Assembly (NCBI RefSeq): GCF_004358165.1
Contig: NZ_SMTG01000006.1
Coordinates: 62,001 to 126,000, forward strand
DNA from: Luteimonas terrae
GTDB taxonomy: Bacteria; Pseudomonadota; Gammaproteobacteria; Xanthomonadales; Xanthomonadaceae
Length of the DNA stretch: 64,000 nt
Reading direction: 5' to 3'
Shown: piece after piece, positions 27,180-38,193 of the stretch
Numbering within the stretch: position 1 is the stretch's first letter
How the letters are laid out: every line of letters starts with the position of its first letter
Notes under the pieces: generated by a model
The model's input: the letters and a program-made list of their open reading frames with translations, nothing else
Database searches by the model: none
What the model was told of the DNA's origin: nothing
Position numbers and translations under genes: made by a program

Positions 27180-28604
27180 ATGTCGAATCACGACCTGCAC
27201 GTCGGCCTGTGGATCCTCGTTGCCGACTGGCTGATCCGGATCGCCGCCCTGTGGTGGATCCCTGCGCGCACGCGGCCGTCGGCGGCGCGCAGCTGGCTGC
27301 TGCTGATCGGCTTCGTGCCCCTGCTCGGCCTGCCGGCGTATCTGCTGCTCGGCCATCCGTGGCTGTCGCGCGAGCGGCGCGAACGCCAGGCGCGTGCCTC
27401 GCGGCTGATCCGCCAGCGCCAGTCGCCATTGACCGCGCTGCGCTGGCGTCCGCGCGATGCGTTCTCCGCGCAGGCGGACATCGCCCGCCTGGCCGAACGG
27501 CTCGGCGACTTCATGCCGACCAACGGCAATGCCGTCGAGCTCTACGATGACTACGCCGCGTCGCTGCAGCGCCTGGTCGCCGACATCGACGCCGCGCAGC
27601 GCGAAGTGCATCTGCTGTATTACCTGATGTTCGACGATGCAGCCGGGCGCTGCGTTGCCGAAGCGCTGCAGCGTGCCGCGCGACGCGGCGTGGGGTGTCG
27701 CCTGCTGCTCGATGCGGTGGGCGCGAAGCGCGGCCTGCGCGCGTTCCGCCGCGAACTGCGCAACGCCGGGGTCAGCGTGCAGGCCACCCTGGCCGGCGGA
27801 CTGGCCTGGCGACGCAGCGCGCGCATGGATCTGCGCAACCATCGCAAGATCGCGGTCATCGACGGACGGCTCGCGCTGACCGGCTCGCAGAATCTCGCCG
27901 ATCCCGGCTTCGTGCCGGGGCATCCGAACCGGGAAGTCGTCGCGCGCGTACGCGGGCCGGTGGTCGCGCAACTGCAGGCGCTGTTCGCCAGCGACTGGTA
28001 CATCGAGACCGGCGAAGTTCTGGAGGTCGACGCGCCACCGATCGCGCCTAGCGGCCAGGTGCCTGCGCAGCTGTTGCCGAGCGGACCGGCGTATCCGTTC
28101 GAGAACGCGCGCGATGTCTTCATCGCGCTGGTGCAGCGCGCACGCCGGCGCGCAGTGCTGGTGACGCCCTACTTCGTGCCCGACGAGGCGACGCTCGGCG
28201 CGCTGCGCGTCGCCGCGCTGTCGGGCGTGTCGGTGCAGCTGATCCTCTCGGCGACCAACAACCAGCGCCTCACCGCCTGGGCGCAGGCGGGCTTCTACGA
28301 CGAACTGCTGGCGGCGGGCGTGCGCATCGCGCTGTACCGGCCGCACTTCCTGCATGCCAAGCACCTGAGCATCGACGATGACATCGCGCTGGTCGGCTCG
28401 AGCAATCTCGACATCCGCAGTTTCATGCTCAATGCCGAGGCCGGCCTGCTGTGCTTCGATGCCGGCATAGTCGCGCGCCTGCGCACGATCGAGCAGGACT
28501 ACCTGCGCCAGTCCGACGTGCTCGACGCCGACGACTGGCGCAAGCGGCCGGCATGGCGGCGCAGCGTCGAAGGCATCGCGCGGCTGGCGGATTCGTTCCT
28601 GTAG
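27180..28604 (+). CDS. cls: cardiolipin synthase (phospholipase D family)
   Basis: A 474-residue membrane enzyme that would condense phosphatidylglycerol to cardiolipin. Two N-terminal membrane segments (WILVADWLIRIAALWW and LLLIGFVPLLGLPAYLLLG) precede two HKD active sites: NHRKIAVIDGRLALTGSQN and HAKHLSIDDDIALVGSSN. The central YYLMFDDAAGR and C-terminal TPYFVPDEATL fit bacterial Cls. The ATG at 27180 starts just before the first membrane segment; the open frame upstream runs through the repeat array and is not coding. Confidence 0.93.
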   Translation: MSNHDLHVGLWILVADWLIRIAALWWIPARTRPSAARSWLLLIGFVPLLGLPAYLLLGHPWLSRERRERQARASRLIRQRQSPLTALRWRPRDAFSAQADIARLAERLGDFMPTNGNAVELYDDYAASLQRLVADIDAAQREVHLLYYLMFDDAAGRCVAEALQRAARRGVGCRLLLDAVGAKRGLRAFRRELRNAGVSVQATLAGGLAWRRSARMDLRNHRKIAVIDGRLALTGSQNLADPGFVPGHPNREVVARVRGPVVAQLQALFASDWYIETGEVLEVDAPPIAPSGQVPAQLLPSGPAYPFENARDVFIALVQRARRRAVLVTPYFVPDEATLGALRVAALSGVSVQLILSATNNQRLTAWAQAGFYDELLAAGVRIALYRPHFLHAKHLSIDDDIALVGSSNLDIRSFMLNAEAGLLCFDAGIVARLRTIEQDYLRQSDVLDADDWRKRPAWRRSVEGIARLADSFL

Positions 28605-28658
28605 CCGGTACGCGCGAGGCGACGTGCGCGCTCGCGCTCATGCAGCACTAACGCAGCC

Positions 28659-29201
28659 TCAGAAGCCGCCGCCGGCGTCCAGCCAGGCCTGCTCGTCCGG
28701 CGTGTTGGTGCGCCCCAGCGCGCGATTGCGATGCGGGAAGCGGCCGAAGCGCTCGATGACGTCGAGATGCGCCTGCGCGTACTTGCGGTACTCGGCGTTG
28801 TCGACGTCCGCGAACAGCGCGACCGAGTGCCGCTGGTCCGCCAGATCTTCCGAATGCTCGAACGGCAGGTAGACGAAGCCGCGCAGGTCGGCGTCGAAGC
28901 TGCGGTCGGAGCCCGCGTCGATCATGCGCTGCGCGTAGTGCCGTGCCAGTGGATCGGTGGCGAAGGCATGGCCACTGCCGCGGAAGACGTTGCGCGGAAT
29001 CTGGTCGAGCAGGATCAGCAGCGCCAGTCCGCCCTCGGCGGTGTCCAGCCAGTGTTCGAGTTCGCGGCGCCCGGCCTGGAAATGCGCATCGCGGAAGCGT
29101 TCGTCGCACTCGCGGTCGAAGGCGTCGCCGCCCTGGAACCATTTCTGCATGCCGGCGTCGCGCCAGAACGCGACGACCGTTTCGGGTGTGAGGGTGTCCA
29201 T
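28659..29201 (-). CDS. DUF924 family protein
   Basis: A 180-residue soluble protein recognised as DUF924: VVAFWRDAGMQKWFQGGDAF, then LALLILLDQIPRNVFRGSGHAF and YLPFEHSEDLADQ (landmarks LLDQIPRNVFRG and PFEHSEDLADQ), finishing FPHRNRALGRTNTPDEQAWL. The family is all-helical and TPR-like with no established activity. It is transcribed alone, convergent with cardiolipin synthase. MDTLTPETVV at 29201 is the family-consistent start; an upstream ATG would add an unlikely basic extension. Confidence 0.9.
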   Translation of the reverse strand: MDTLTPETVVAFWRDAGMQKWFQGGDAFDRECDERFRDAHFQAGRRELEHWLDTAEGGLALLILLDQIPRNVFRGSGHAFATDPLARHYAQRMIDAGSDRSFDADLRGFVYLPFEHSEDLADQRHSVALFADVDNAEYRKYAQAHLDVIERFGRFPHRNRALGRTNTPDEQAWLDAGGGF

Positions 29202-29302
29202 GCCGGCCAGACTAGCGCGGCCCGACGACCGGCGCACGACGCGCTGCATTCCTGCGGCGCCGCCCTATACTCGGCGCGATTGCCCATCCAACGGAGTGCT
29301 TC

Positions 29303-29722
29303 ATGACGCGTCGCCTGTTCCGCCTGCTGCCCGCCTTGTTCGTCCTGTCCGGCGTCCTGCTGCTGGCCGCCTGCCAGCGTGGAGACGCCGACAAGGCCCT
29401 GATCGAGGCGCCCGCCGTGGGTGACGTCTATGCCGCCGAACTCAGCGCGTTCTCCGACTACGAGTTCACCGACGAGGACAACAAGCCGATCGATCCGGCC
29501 TACGGCCTGCTCAAGGTGGTGGCGGCCGATGCCGACGGCGTCGTGGTGATCACCGAGAACGCGGCGTCGGCGGAGAAGTCCGTGTCGCGCAGCGACATCC
29601 GTGGCGACCTGTCGACGATCGAGTTCGACGAGAGCGAGCAGATCCGGATCGGCAAGGCCGACCTGGTCAAGGCGCACACCGATGGCCTGATCTATGTGGT
29701 GAAGCGGCCGGACGCGAAGTGA
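29303..29722 (+). CDS. putative lipoprotein of unknown function
   Basis: A 139-residue protein with a lipoprotein signal (PALFVLSGVLLLAACQRGD, lipobox LLAAC). The mature part is acidic (GDVYAAELSAFSDYEF, DEDNKPIDPAYGLLKVVAAD) and has no transmembrane helix. A TATACT -10-like box at 29266-29271 and a CGGAG ribosome-binding site support the start. A rho-independent terminator follows directly. I do not recognise a family. Confidence 0.8.
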   Translation: MTRRLFRLLPALFVLSGVLLLAACQRGDADKALIEAPAVGDVYAAELSAFSDYEFTDEDNKPIDPAYGLLKVVAADADGVVVITENAASAEKSVSRSDIRGDLSTIEFDESEQIRIGKADLVKAHTDGLIYVVKRPDAK

Positions 29723-29743
29723 GTTCCGCGATCGCCTGATGCG

Positions 29744-29772
29744 AAGAAGCCCGGCGCGTGCCGGGCTTCTTT
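29744..29772 (+). terminator. rho-independent terminator after the lipoprotein gene
   Basis: An 11-bp stem, AGAAGCCCGGC/GCCGGGCTTCT with a GCGT loop, runs into a TTT tract, 22 bp after the stop codon. Confidence 0.8.
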
Positions 29773-29781
29773 CTGGGCGTT

Positions 29782-29810
29782 CGATGGGGTTCGCTGCGCT
29801 CCACCCATCC
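29782..29810. repeat. dispersed GATGGG repeat
   Basis: GATGGGGTTCGCTGCGCTCC followed by ACCCATCC is an imperfect palindrome. Related sequences (GGATGGGTAGAGCG) occur at about 41893 and 46862. Such copies are common in intergenic DNA of related bacteria; role unknown. Confidence 0.55.
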
Positions 29811-29822
29811 TGCGGCCCTGTA

Positions 29823-30599
29823 TTACTCGTCGAAGCGCAGGTGCCGCACCGACTTGCCGTGGCGACGGATCAGCTTCAACGCTTCGATGCCGATGTTGAT
29901 GTGCCGCTCGACGAAGTCCGCACTGACCTTCGCGTCCGAGGCCTCGGTCTTGACGCCTTCCGGGATCATCGGCTGGTCGCTGACCAGCAGCAGCGCGCCC
30001 GACGGAATGCGGTTGGCGAAGCCGGCGGCGAACACCGTGGCGGTCTCCATGTCGATCGCCATGCAGCGCATCATCCGCAGCCGCTCCTTGAAGGCGGCAT
30101 CGTGTTCCCAGACGCGGCGGTTGGTCGTGTAGACGGTGCCGGTCCAGTAGTCGTGGCCGAGGTCGCGGATCATCGTCGACACCGCACGCTGCAGCGCGAA
30201 CGCCGGCAGCGCCGGCACTTCCGGCAGCAGATAGTCGCTGCTGGTGCCCTCACCGCGGATCGCCGCGATCGGCAGCACCAGGTCACCGAGCTGGTTCTTG
30301 CGCTTCAGGCCACCGCACTTGCCCAGGAACAGCACCGCCTTGGGCATGATCGCCGAGAGCAGGTCCATCATCGTCGCGGCGTTGGGGCTGCCCATGCCGA
30401 AGTTGATCATGGTGATGCCGTCGGCCGTGGCGCTGGGCATCGGCCGGTCCAGGCCCACGACCTCGGCGCCGGTGAGGCGGGCGAAATGGTGCAGGTAGCC
30501 ACCGAAGTTGGTCAGCAGGATGTGTTCGCCGAACTGGTCGAGCGGCACGCCGGTATAGCGCGGCAGCCAATTGCCGACGATCTCTTCTTTTTCTTTCAT
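29823..30599 (-). CDS. amn: AMP nucleosidase (short form)
   Basis: A 258-residue protein of the phosphorylase/nucleosidase fold predicted to cleave AMP to adenine and ribose-5-phosphate. Landmarks are EHILLTNFGGYLHHFARLTG, INFGMGSPNAATMMDLLSA, VLFLGKCGGLKRKNQLGD and CMAIDMETATVFAAGF with the catalytic Glu. E. coli Amn is nearly twice as long; the N-terminal regulatory domain is absent, as in a known short branch, so the regulation by ATP and phosphate may differ. A GGAG 9 nt upstream supports the ATG at 30599; an in-frame ATG at 30626 is an alternative. Confidence 0.88.
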   Translation of the reverse strand: MKEKEEIVGNWLPRYTGVPLDQFGEHILLTNFGGYLHHFARLTGAEVVGLDRPMPSATADGITMINFGMGSPNAATMMDLLSAIMPKAVLFLGKCGGLKRKNQLGDLVLPIAAIRGEGTSSDYLLPEVPALPAFALQRAVSTMIRDLGHDYWTGTVYTTNRRVWEHDAAFKERLRMMRCMAIDMETATVFAAGFANRIPSGALLLVSDQPMIPEGVKTEASDAKVSADFVERHINIGIEALKLIRRHGKSVRHLRFDE

Positions 30600-30773
30600 C
30601 GTCTTGTTCTCCGTGTACGCGGCCATTCTCGCACGCGGCCCCGGCGTGCCGTGGAACGCGCAGCGCGTCCCGGTGCGTGATGCGCAGCCGCGGTTACACT
30701 CGGTCGCATCGCCCGGCGCAGAGCGCCGGGCCGGGGAAGCACCATCCGTCCACACGTCTTCGGGGAGTCACCG

Positions 30774-32155
<1,382 letters not shown>

Positions 32156-32159
<4 letters not shown>

Positions 32160-33457
32160 GCCGCCGTCTGCCGCGCGCACTGACGCGCCTGCTGGTCACC
32201 GGCGCGCTGATCGCCGCCACCCTGCCCGTCGCTGCGCAAACGGTGCTGATCCGTGGCGCGACCGTGCACACCGCCGGTGCGCAGGGTTCGCTGCAGAACA
32301 CCGATGTGCTGGTGCGCAACGGCCGCATCGCCGGGATCGGCGCGGGCCTGTCCGCGGGCGATGCGCAGGTCGTCGAAGCGCAGGGCCGTCCGCTGACACC
32401 GACGCTGTTCGGCGGCGTGACCGGCATCGGCATCGAGGAAGTCTCGGGTGAGAGCGGCACGCGCGATGACCGCCTGTCGCTCGGCGACGACAGCCACATG
32501 GCGGTGCGTCCGGAGTTCGACGTGACGTTGGCCTTCAATCCGGACTCGATCGTCATTCCGGTCGCGCGCGTGGAGGGCATCGGCTTCACGCTGATCTCGG
32601 CCGGCAGCGGCAGCTCGATCATCGGCGGACAGGGCGCGGTCATGCGTCTGGACGGCAGCGAGGAACCGGCCGGCCCGAAGGTGCTGTACCTGTCGCTCGG
32701 CGCCGACGGCGCGGCGCAGAGCGGCTCGTCGCGTGCGGCGCAGTGGATGATTCTGGACCAGTTGATCGACGAAGCGCGTGGCCGTCTGCCGGCCGATTCG
32801 CACGTCGCCGCGCTCACGCCCGCAGGCAAGCGCGCACTGGCGCCCTACCTCGATGGCCGCGGCACGATCGTCGTCGGCGTCAACCGCGCGTCCGACATCC
32901 GTCAGCTGCTGCGCTGGTCCAAGCGCCACAACCTGCGCATCGCGATCCGCGGCGCTGCCGAAGGCTGGCGCGTTGCATCGGAACTCGCCGCGGCGAACGT
33001 GCCGGTGTTCGTCGATCCGCTGGTGAACCTGCCGTCGGACTTCGACCAGATCGGCGCGACGCTCGAGAACGCCGCACGCCTGCAGGCCGCCGGCGTGCGC
33101 GTCGGCTTCGCCCAGGCCAGCGATGCCTCGCACAACGCACGCAAGCTGCGTCAGCTCGCGGGCAACGCGGTCGCGCATGGTCTGCCGTGGGAGGCGGGCC
33201 TCGCCGGCCTGACCCGCGTGCCGGCAGAAACCTTAGGTGTCGGCGATGCAATCGGCACGATCGCGGTCGGTCGCAAGGCCGATCTCGTGCTGTGGTCGGG
33301 CGATCCGCTGGACGTCAACAGCACCGCCGACCAGGTCTGGTTTGACGGCCGCGCGATCGAGATGCGCTCGCGCCAGACCGAGCTGCGGGATCGGTATCTG
33401 CCGCAGGCGACGCCGGCGAACGAAGGCGGGATGCCGCGGGCGTATCGGAAGCGGTGA
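32156..33457 (+). CDS. exported amidohydrolase-like protein, metal site degenerate
   Basis: A 433-residue relative of the preceding protein with a signal peptide (LLVTGALIAATLPVAAQ). The N-terminal composite domain is present (VLIRGATVHTAGAQG, DVLVRNGRIAGIGAG), and so is the end (GTIAVGRKADLVLWSGDPLD). But the segment expected to hold PGxIDxHxH reads LTPTLFGGVTGIGIEEV, without HxH, so normal catalysis is unlikely. It may be a structural partner of the active subunit or bind a substrate differently (inference). ATGA overlap at 32156 couples the two. Confidence 0.85.
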
Positions 33458-33464
33458 TGTCTCG

Positions 33465-33572
33465 AGCCCTCCCCTGCGCGCGGGGGATGAGAGCGATCCG
33501 TTTGCGCGGCATGCCGCGCGGATCGATCGAATGCCCGGTGTGCTTCGCCGGGCCGGACGGGTTGGGTGGGGG
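33465..33572. repeat. family B REP-like element split by a palindromic insert
   Basis: CCCTCCCCTGCGCGCGGGGG (33466-33485) is the usual first half, and GGGTTGGGTGGGGGC (33558-33572) the second. The halves normally abut, but here 71 bp intervene. The insert has its own palindromes (CGCGGCATGCCGCG inside GATCCG...CGGATC; and CCCGGTGTGCTTCGCCGGG). Confidence 0.7.
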
Positions 33573-33648
33573 CGAACCGTCAGACCTCGCCGCGCTTGAA
33601 TTCAAGCTGACCTTTGAGGATCCGCTTACCGCGCGATCGGATCGATTG

Positions 33649-33684
33649 CCCCCATCCCAGCCTTCCCCCGCGCGCGGGGGAAGG
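33649..33684. repeat. family B REP-like element (inverted)
   Basis: CCCCCATCCCAGCCTTCCCC continues as CGCGCGCGGGGGAAGG. With the split copy upstream it occupies the 249-bp convergent gap between the amidohydrolase and the response-regulator genes, where no gene is visible. Confidence 0.85.
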
Positions 33685-33706
33685 AGTCGTCACTGCACGA
33701 GTCCAC

Positions 33707-34372
33707 TCACCGCGCGTCCGCCGGAATCCCGTCGAGATCCGGATCGACCGCCAGCTTGCCGGCGATCAGCACCGCCTGCGTGCGGTTGGACGCGCCGAGC
33801 TTGCGTAGCACGGCAGTCATGTGCGCCTTGACCGTCGCTTCCGACACACCCAGCTCGTAGGCGATCTGCTTGTTGAGCATGCCGTCGCCGAGCATCTGCA
33901 GCACGCGGAACTGCTGCGGGGTGAGATCGCGCAGGCGCGATGCGACATCGTGTTCGCCCGGCGTCACGGCCGGTGCGGAAATCGCGGCTTCGGGCACGAA
34001 GCGGTCACCATCGAGCACCTGCGCCACCGCGCGCGCCAGGGTTTCGGCGTCGGCGGACTTGGGGACGAAACCCGAGGCGCCGTGGTCGAGTGCGCGACGC
34101 ATCACCGCCGGCTCCTCGCGCGCGGACACCATCAGCACCGGCAGTTGCGGGAACTGCGCACGCAGGTGCACCAGCGCGCTGAAGCCGTGCACGCCGGGCA
34201 TGTTGAGATCGAGCATCAGCAGGTCGGCGTCCGGCTCGGACTCGACCATCGCGTACAGCGCATCGACATTGTGCGCCTCGCGCAGGCGTGCGTCGGGCAC
34301 GGCGCGGGCGATGGCGCCACGCAGGGCTTCGCGGAACAGCGGGTGATCGTCGGCGATCAGCAGGGTCGTCAT
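33707..34372 (-). CDS. LuxR/NarL-type response regulator next to acs (CrbR/ErdR-like)
   Basis: A 221-residue two-domain regulator. The receiver has IADDHPLF (acidic pair), phosphoacceptor Asp in LLMLDLNMPG, and the conserved Lys in GFVPKSAD; the C-terminal LuxR helix-turn-helix is LTPQQFRVLQMLGDGMLNKQ with VSEATVKAHMTAVLRKLG. Its position immediately after acs fits the CrbR/ErdR regulators that control acetate activation in vibrios and pseudomonads; this is a context-based inference. A cognate hybrid kinase is not in the window. Start at MTTLLIADDH; the frame upstream is non-coding. Confidence 0.88.
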   Translation of the reverse strand: MTTLLIADDHPLFREALRGAIARAVPDARLREAHNVDALYAMVESEPDADLLMLDLNMPGVHGFSALVHLRAQFPQLPVLMVSAREEPAVMRRALDHGASGFVPKSADAETLARAVAQVLDGDRFVPEAAISAPAVTPGEHDVASRLRDLTPQQFRVLQMLGDGMLNKQIAYELGVSEATVKAHMTAVLRKLGASNRTQAVLIAGKLAVDPDLDGIPADAR

Positions 34373-34435
34373 CGGAGCGGAGATCGTTCCATCGTCAGTG
34401 TGAGGTCGCATCGCCGTGACCCGTGGGAGACCGGC

Positions 34436-34463
34436 GGGCGCGCCACGGGCTCGCGGCGCGCCC
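34436..34463 (-). terminator. stem-loop after acs
   Basis: A 9-bp G/C stem, GGGCGCGCC/GGCGCGCCC, lies just after the acs stop codon and 64 bp before the response-regulator start. There is no T-tract, so it may only attenuate read-through from acs into the regulator. Confidence 0.45.
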
Positions 34464-34470
34464 GGCAGTG

Positions 34471-36429
34471 TCAGCCGCCCGGGATGTACCGCTCCTTGAC
34501 CAGCGAGTCGACGACCGACGGATCTGCCAGCGTGCTGGTGTCGCCGAGCTGGTCGGGCGCGTTCTCGGCGATCTTGCGCAGGATGCGGCGCATGATCTTG
34601 CCCGAACGCGTCTTCGGCAGACCCGGCGCCCACTGGATGTGGTCGGGCGACGCGGTCGGGCCGATCTCGCTGCGGACGTGCCTGACCAGCTCCTTGCGCA
34701 GGTCTTCGCTGTACGCCTCGCCGGCCTTGAGCGTCACGTAGGCGTAGATGCCCTGGCCCTTGATGTCGTGCGGGAAGCCGACGACCGCGGCCTCGGCGAC
34801 CTTCGGGTGCAGCACCAGCGCGCTTTCGAGTTCGGCGGTGCCGATGCGGTGGCCGGAGACGTTGATGACATCGTCGACGCGGCCGGTGATCCAGTAGTAA
34901 CCGTCCTCGTCGCGGCGACAGCCGTCACCGGTGAAGTAGTTGCCCGGATAGGCCTTGAAGTAGGTGTCGATGAAGCGCTGGTGGTCACCGTAGACACTGC
35001 GCATCTGGCCGGGCCAGGAATCGGTGATGACGAGATTGCCTTCCGTCGCACCTTCGAGCACGGCGCCGTTGGCATCGACCAGCGCCGGCTGCACGCCGAA
35101 GAACGGCTTGGTCGCCGAACCGGGCTTGGTGTCGATCGCGCCGGGCAGCGGCGAAATGAGAATGCCGCCGGTCTCGGTCTGCCACCACGTATCGACGATC
35201 GGGCAGCGGCCGTCGCCGACCACGTCGGCGTACCAGCGCCAGGCTTCGGGATTGATCGGTTCGCCGACGCTGCCGAGCAGACGCAGGCTCTTGCGCGAGG
35301 TCTTCTTGACCGGCGCTTCGCCCTCGCGCATCAGCGCGCGGATCGCGGTGGGCGCGGTGTAGAAAATCGTGACCTGGTGCTTGTCGATGACGTTCCAGAA
35401 GCGCGAGACGTCCGGATAGTTCGGCACGCCTTCGAAGATCAGCGAGGTCGCGGCATTCGCCAGCGGGCCGTAGACGATGTAGCTGTGGCCGGTCACCCAG
35501 CCGACGTCGGCCGTGCACCAGTACACGTCGTCATCGCGCAGGTCGAAGATCGCCTGGTGCGTGTAGCTGGCGAACAGCAGGTAGCCGCCGGTCGTGTGCA
35601 GCACGCCCTTCGGCTTGCCGGTGGACCCCGAGGTGTAGAGGATGAAAAGCGGGTCCTCCGCGTTCATGCGCTCGGGTTCGCAGGTGTCGGGCTGGTCGTC
35701 GACGACGGCGTCGTACCAGCGGTCGCGCGGCATCTGCATCTCGACCGCGCCGCCGGTGTGGCGCACGACCAGCACGGTCTCGACGGTGTTGGTGCCCGGC
35801 AGCTTCAGTGCCGCGTCGACGTTGGCCTTCAGCGGCACGCTCTTGCCGCCGCGCAGGCCTTCGTCGGCGGTGATGATCAGCTTGCTGCCGCAATCGGAGA
35901 CGCGGTCGGCGATCGAGTTTGGCGAGAAGCCGCCGAAGACCACGCAATGCACCGCGCCGATGCGCGCGCAGGCCAGCATCGCGACGGCGGCCTCGACGAT
36001 CATCGGCAGATAGATGGTGACGCGGTCGCCCTTGCCCACGCCGAGATTGCGCAGCGCATTGGCGAGCTTGCACACGCGCGCATGCAGATCGCGGTAGCTG
36101 ATGTGCTTCGCTTCGGTGTCCGGGTTGTCGCCTTCCCAGATCAGCGCGGTCTTGTCGCCCTTGCGCGCCAGGTGGCGGTCGATGCAGTTGACGCTGACGT
36201 TGAGCTCGCCGTCCTCGAACCAGCGGATGCGGAAGTCCTCGAGGTCGTAGCTGACGTTGCGGATCTTCGTCGGCGCCTTGAACCAGTCGAGCCGCTGCGC
36301 GGCCTCACCCCAGAACCCGTCCGGGTCCTGCACCGAGCGCGTGTAGTCGCGCGCGTAGGCATCGGCGGTGATCGTGTCGGGACCGGCGAAACCGGCTGGC
36401 ACCGGATGGATTTCTGCAGAGCTGGACAT
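34471..36429 (-). CDS. acs: acetyl-CoA synthetase
   Basis: A 652-residue AMP-forming enzyme that converts acetate, ATP and CoA to acetyl-CoA. All core motifs are seen: A3 P-loop [19 protein letters not shown] (given as [14 protein letters not shown]), acetate/AMP pocket [11 protein letters not shown], hinge [16 protein letters not shown], and the C-terminal [16 protein letters not shown] whose Lys is the usual acetylation target. Length is typical. The reading frame extends further upstream, but [13 protein letters not shown] is the family start. It is transcribed away from the porin/symporter pair and towards the response regulator. Confidence 0.97.
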   Translation of the reverse strand: MSSSAEIHPVPAGFAGPDTITADAYARDYTRSVQDPDGFWGEAAQRLDWFKAPTKIRNVSYDLEDFRIRWFEDGELNVSVNCIDRHLARKGDKTALIWEGDNPDTEAKHISYRDLHARVCKLANALRNLGVGKGDRVTIYLPMIVEAAVAMLACARIGAVHCVVFGGFSPNSIADRVSDCGSKLIITADEGLRGGKSVPLKANVDAALKLPGTNTVETVLVVRHTGGAVEMQMPRDRWYDAVVDDQPDTCEPERMNAEDPLFILYTSGSTGKPKGVLHTTGGYLLFASYTHQAIFDLRDDDVYWCTADVGWVTGHSYIVYGPLANAATSLIFEGVPNYPDVSRFWNVIDKHQVTIFYTAPTAIRALMREGEAPVKKTSRKSLRLLGSVGEPINPEAWRWYADVVGDGRCPIVDTWWQTETGGILISPLPGAIDTKPGSATKPFFGVQPALVDANGAVLEGATEGNLVITDSWPGQMRSVYGDHQRFIDTYFKAYPGNYFTGDGCRRDEDGYYWITGRVDDVINVSGHRIGTAELESALVLHPKVAEAAVVGFPHDIKGQGIYAYVTLKAGEAYSEDLRKELVRHVRSEIGPTASPDHIQWAPGLPKTRSGKIMRRILRKIAENAPDQLGDTSTLADPSVVDSLVKERYIPGG

Positions 36430-36489
36430 CGTGGAGACCTCTGTCGAACACGTCGGGCCAGTGTGCCGGATTCGCCTGTGCGCATCGTC

Positions 36490-36501
36490 AGACCTTGGTC
36501 T
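36490..36501. promoter_or_regulatory. small palindrome upstream of acs and the porin gene
   Basis: AGACCTTGGTCT has 5-bp arms (AGACC/GGTCT) around TT. It lies in the 223-bp divergent region between acs and the porin, with a related GACCAAAGG at about 36523. It is a candidate binding site for the adjacent response regulator, without experimental support. Confidence 0.35.
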
Positions 36502-36652
36502 AACCGGCGCGTACGGGTATCGACCAAAGGGGAATGGGCGCCGACCGGCGCAACGTGCAGTCTGCGTGAAACGGACCACCGCGCCTGCGGCCGGCCGCCT
36601 GTTCCGCCTTGCACACCTGGCTTGAAGTCCATCCCTTGGGAGGGGAGACCCG

Positions 36653-38023
36653 ATGACACAGATCAAACCGGCACGTCCGCGCCTTCTGGCCGCCGCCGTG
36701 CTCGCCGCGCTCACCCTGCCCGGCGTCGCGTTCGCGCAGACCGCCAAGGAACGCGAGCTCGAAGCCCGCGTCGCCCAGCTCGAGGCGATGGTCCAGCAGC
36801 TGGTGACGCAACAGCAGCAGACCGACACCGCGGTGACCGAAGTGCGCACCGCCCAGGCTGCCCAGCCCGCACCGGCACCGGCGGGCACCGGCGCCGCGGC
36901 ACCGATCCAGGCCACCACGATCACCCCGACCGCCAATCCCGGCACCAAGTTCACCGTCGGCGGCATGATCCGCACCGATGCGATGGTGACCAAGACCACC
37001 GACGGCGACATCGCCAAGGGCACCGCGGGCCGCGACTTCTACGTGCCCGGCGCGATTCCGGTCGGCGGCAATGCGCCCGACACCTACTCCGATGCGCACC
37101 TGAAGTTCTCGCGCCTGTGGTTCGACGCCAGCACGGTGCTCGATTCGGGCGACAAGCTCGGCGCCCGCGTCGAACTCGACTTCTTCGGCGGCGCGCTCGG
37201 CAATTCGGCGGCCACCAACACCTACGGCGCGACCCTGCGCCACGCCTACCTGACCTACAACAACTGGCTGGTCGGCCAGACGTGGTCGAACTTCATGGAC
37301 ACCAATGCGCTGCTCGACGCGGTCGATTTCGTCGGCCCGACCGACGGCGTCGCCTTCGTGCGCCAGCCGCAGCTGCGCTACACCAGCGGGCCGTGGGTGG
37401 TGTCGATCGAGAGCCCGGAAACGACCGTGCAGCCCTTCGGCGGCGGCGCGCGCGTGATCGCCGGCGACAACAGTGCGATTCCCGACGTCATCGCCCGCTA
37501 CACCCACAAGGGCGACTGGGGCCACGTGAGCTTCGCGGGCATGGCGCGGCAGCTCAAGTACGAACCCGTCATCGGCAACGACAACACCGACACCGGCTTC
37601 GGCGCGCAGGTCAGCGGTTTGGTCAAGCTCGGCGACAGCACCGACATCCGCTACCAGGTCAGCGGCGGCGAAGGCATCGGGCGCTACATCGGTCTGGCCA
37701 CGGTGCAGCAGGACGTGATCGCCGACGGCGCCGGCAACATCGATGCGCTGGGCGGCTGGGCGGGCTACTTCGGCCTGCGCCAGGTGTTCACCCCGAAGGT
37801 TCGCGGCAACCTGTTCTATTCGCGCTCGCAGTGGGACAACAACGTCGCCTGGACCGGCCTGGGCGTCACCCGCAAGGTCCATTCGGTGCACGCCAACATG
37901 ATCTGGTCGCCGGTGCCCAAGCTCGACTTCGGCGTCGAGGCGATCTGGGGCGAGCGCACCCTCGAGTCGGGCACCGACGGCGAGCTGATGCGCCTGCACA
38001 CGATGGCCCGCTACTCGTTCTGA
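36653..38023 (+). CDS. DcaP-like trimeric outer-membrane porin
   Basis: A 456-residue porin. After a signal peptide ([19 protein letters not shown]) comes a short coiled coil ([20 protein letters not shown]) and a Pro/Ala linker, then a beta-barrel with repeated aromatic/polar strands: [42 protein letters not shown], ending [12 protein letters not shown] with the terminal Phe of outer-membrane proteins. The coiled-coil N-terminus is characteristic of DcaP, a dicarboxylate-type channel. With the downstream symporter it likely imports small organic acids (inference). Confidence 0.88.
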   Translation: MTQIKPARPRLLAAAVLAALTLPGVAFAQTAKERELEARVAQLEAMVQQLVTQQQQTDTAVTEVRTAQAAQPAPAPAGTGAAAPIQATTITPTANPGTKFTVGGMIRTDAMVTKTTDGDIAKGTAGRDFYVPGAIPVGGNAPDTYSDAHLKFSRLWFDASTVLDSGDKLGARVELDFFGGALGNSAATNTYGATLRHAYLTYNNWLVGQTWSNFMDTNALLDAVDFVGPTDGVAFVRQPQLRYTSGPWVVSIESPETTVQPFGGGARVIAGDNSAIPDVIARYTHKGDWGHVSFAGMARQLKYEPVIGNDNTDTGFGAQVSGLVKLGDSTDIRYQVSGGEGIGRYIGLATVQQDVIADGAGNIDALGGWAGYFGLRQVFTPKVRGNLFYSRSQWDNNVAWTGLGVTRKVHSVHANMIWSPVPKLDFGVEAIWGERTLESGTDGELMRLHTMARYSF

Positions 38024-38193
38024 TCCATCCCGGCGGCGTGGCCACGTGCCGCGCCGCCGTCGCGCCACCGCCGCATGCCCGCGGCCCCCACCCGTTCCAC
38101 CGCTTGATCCGCAACCGCATGCAGCACGTCTGACCGGGTGCCGGCATCCGCCGCGCCCGACCGCATCACGAACGCTTCGGAGGGGAAGCTTCC

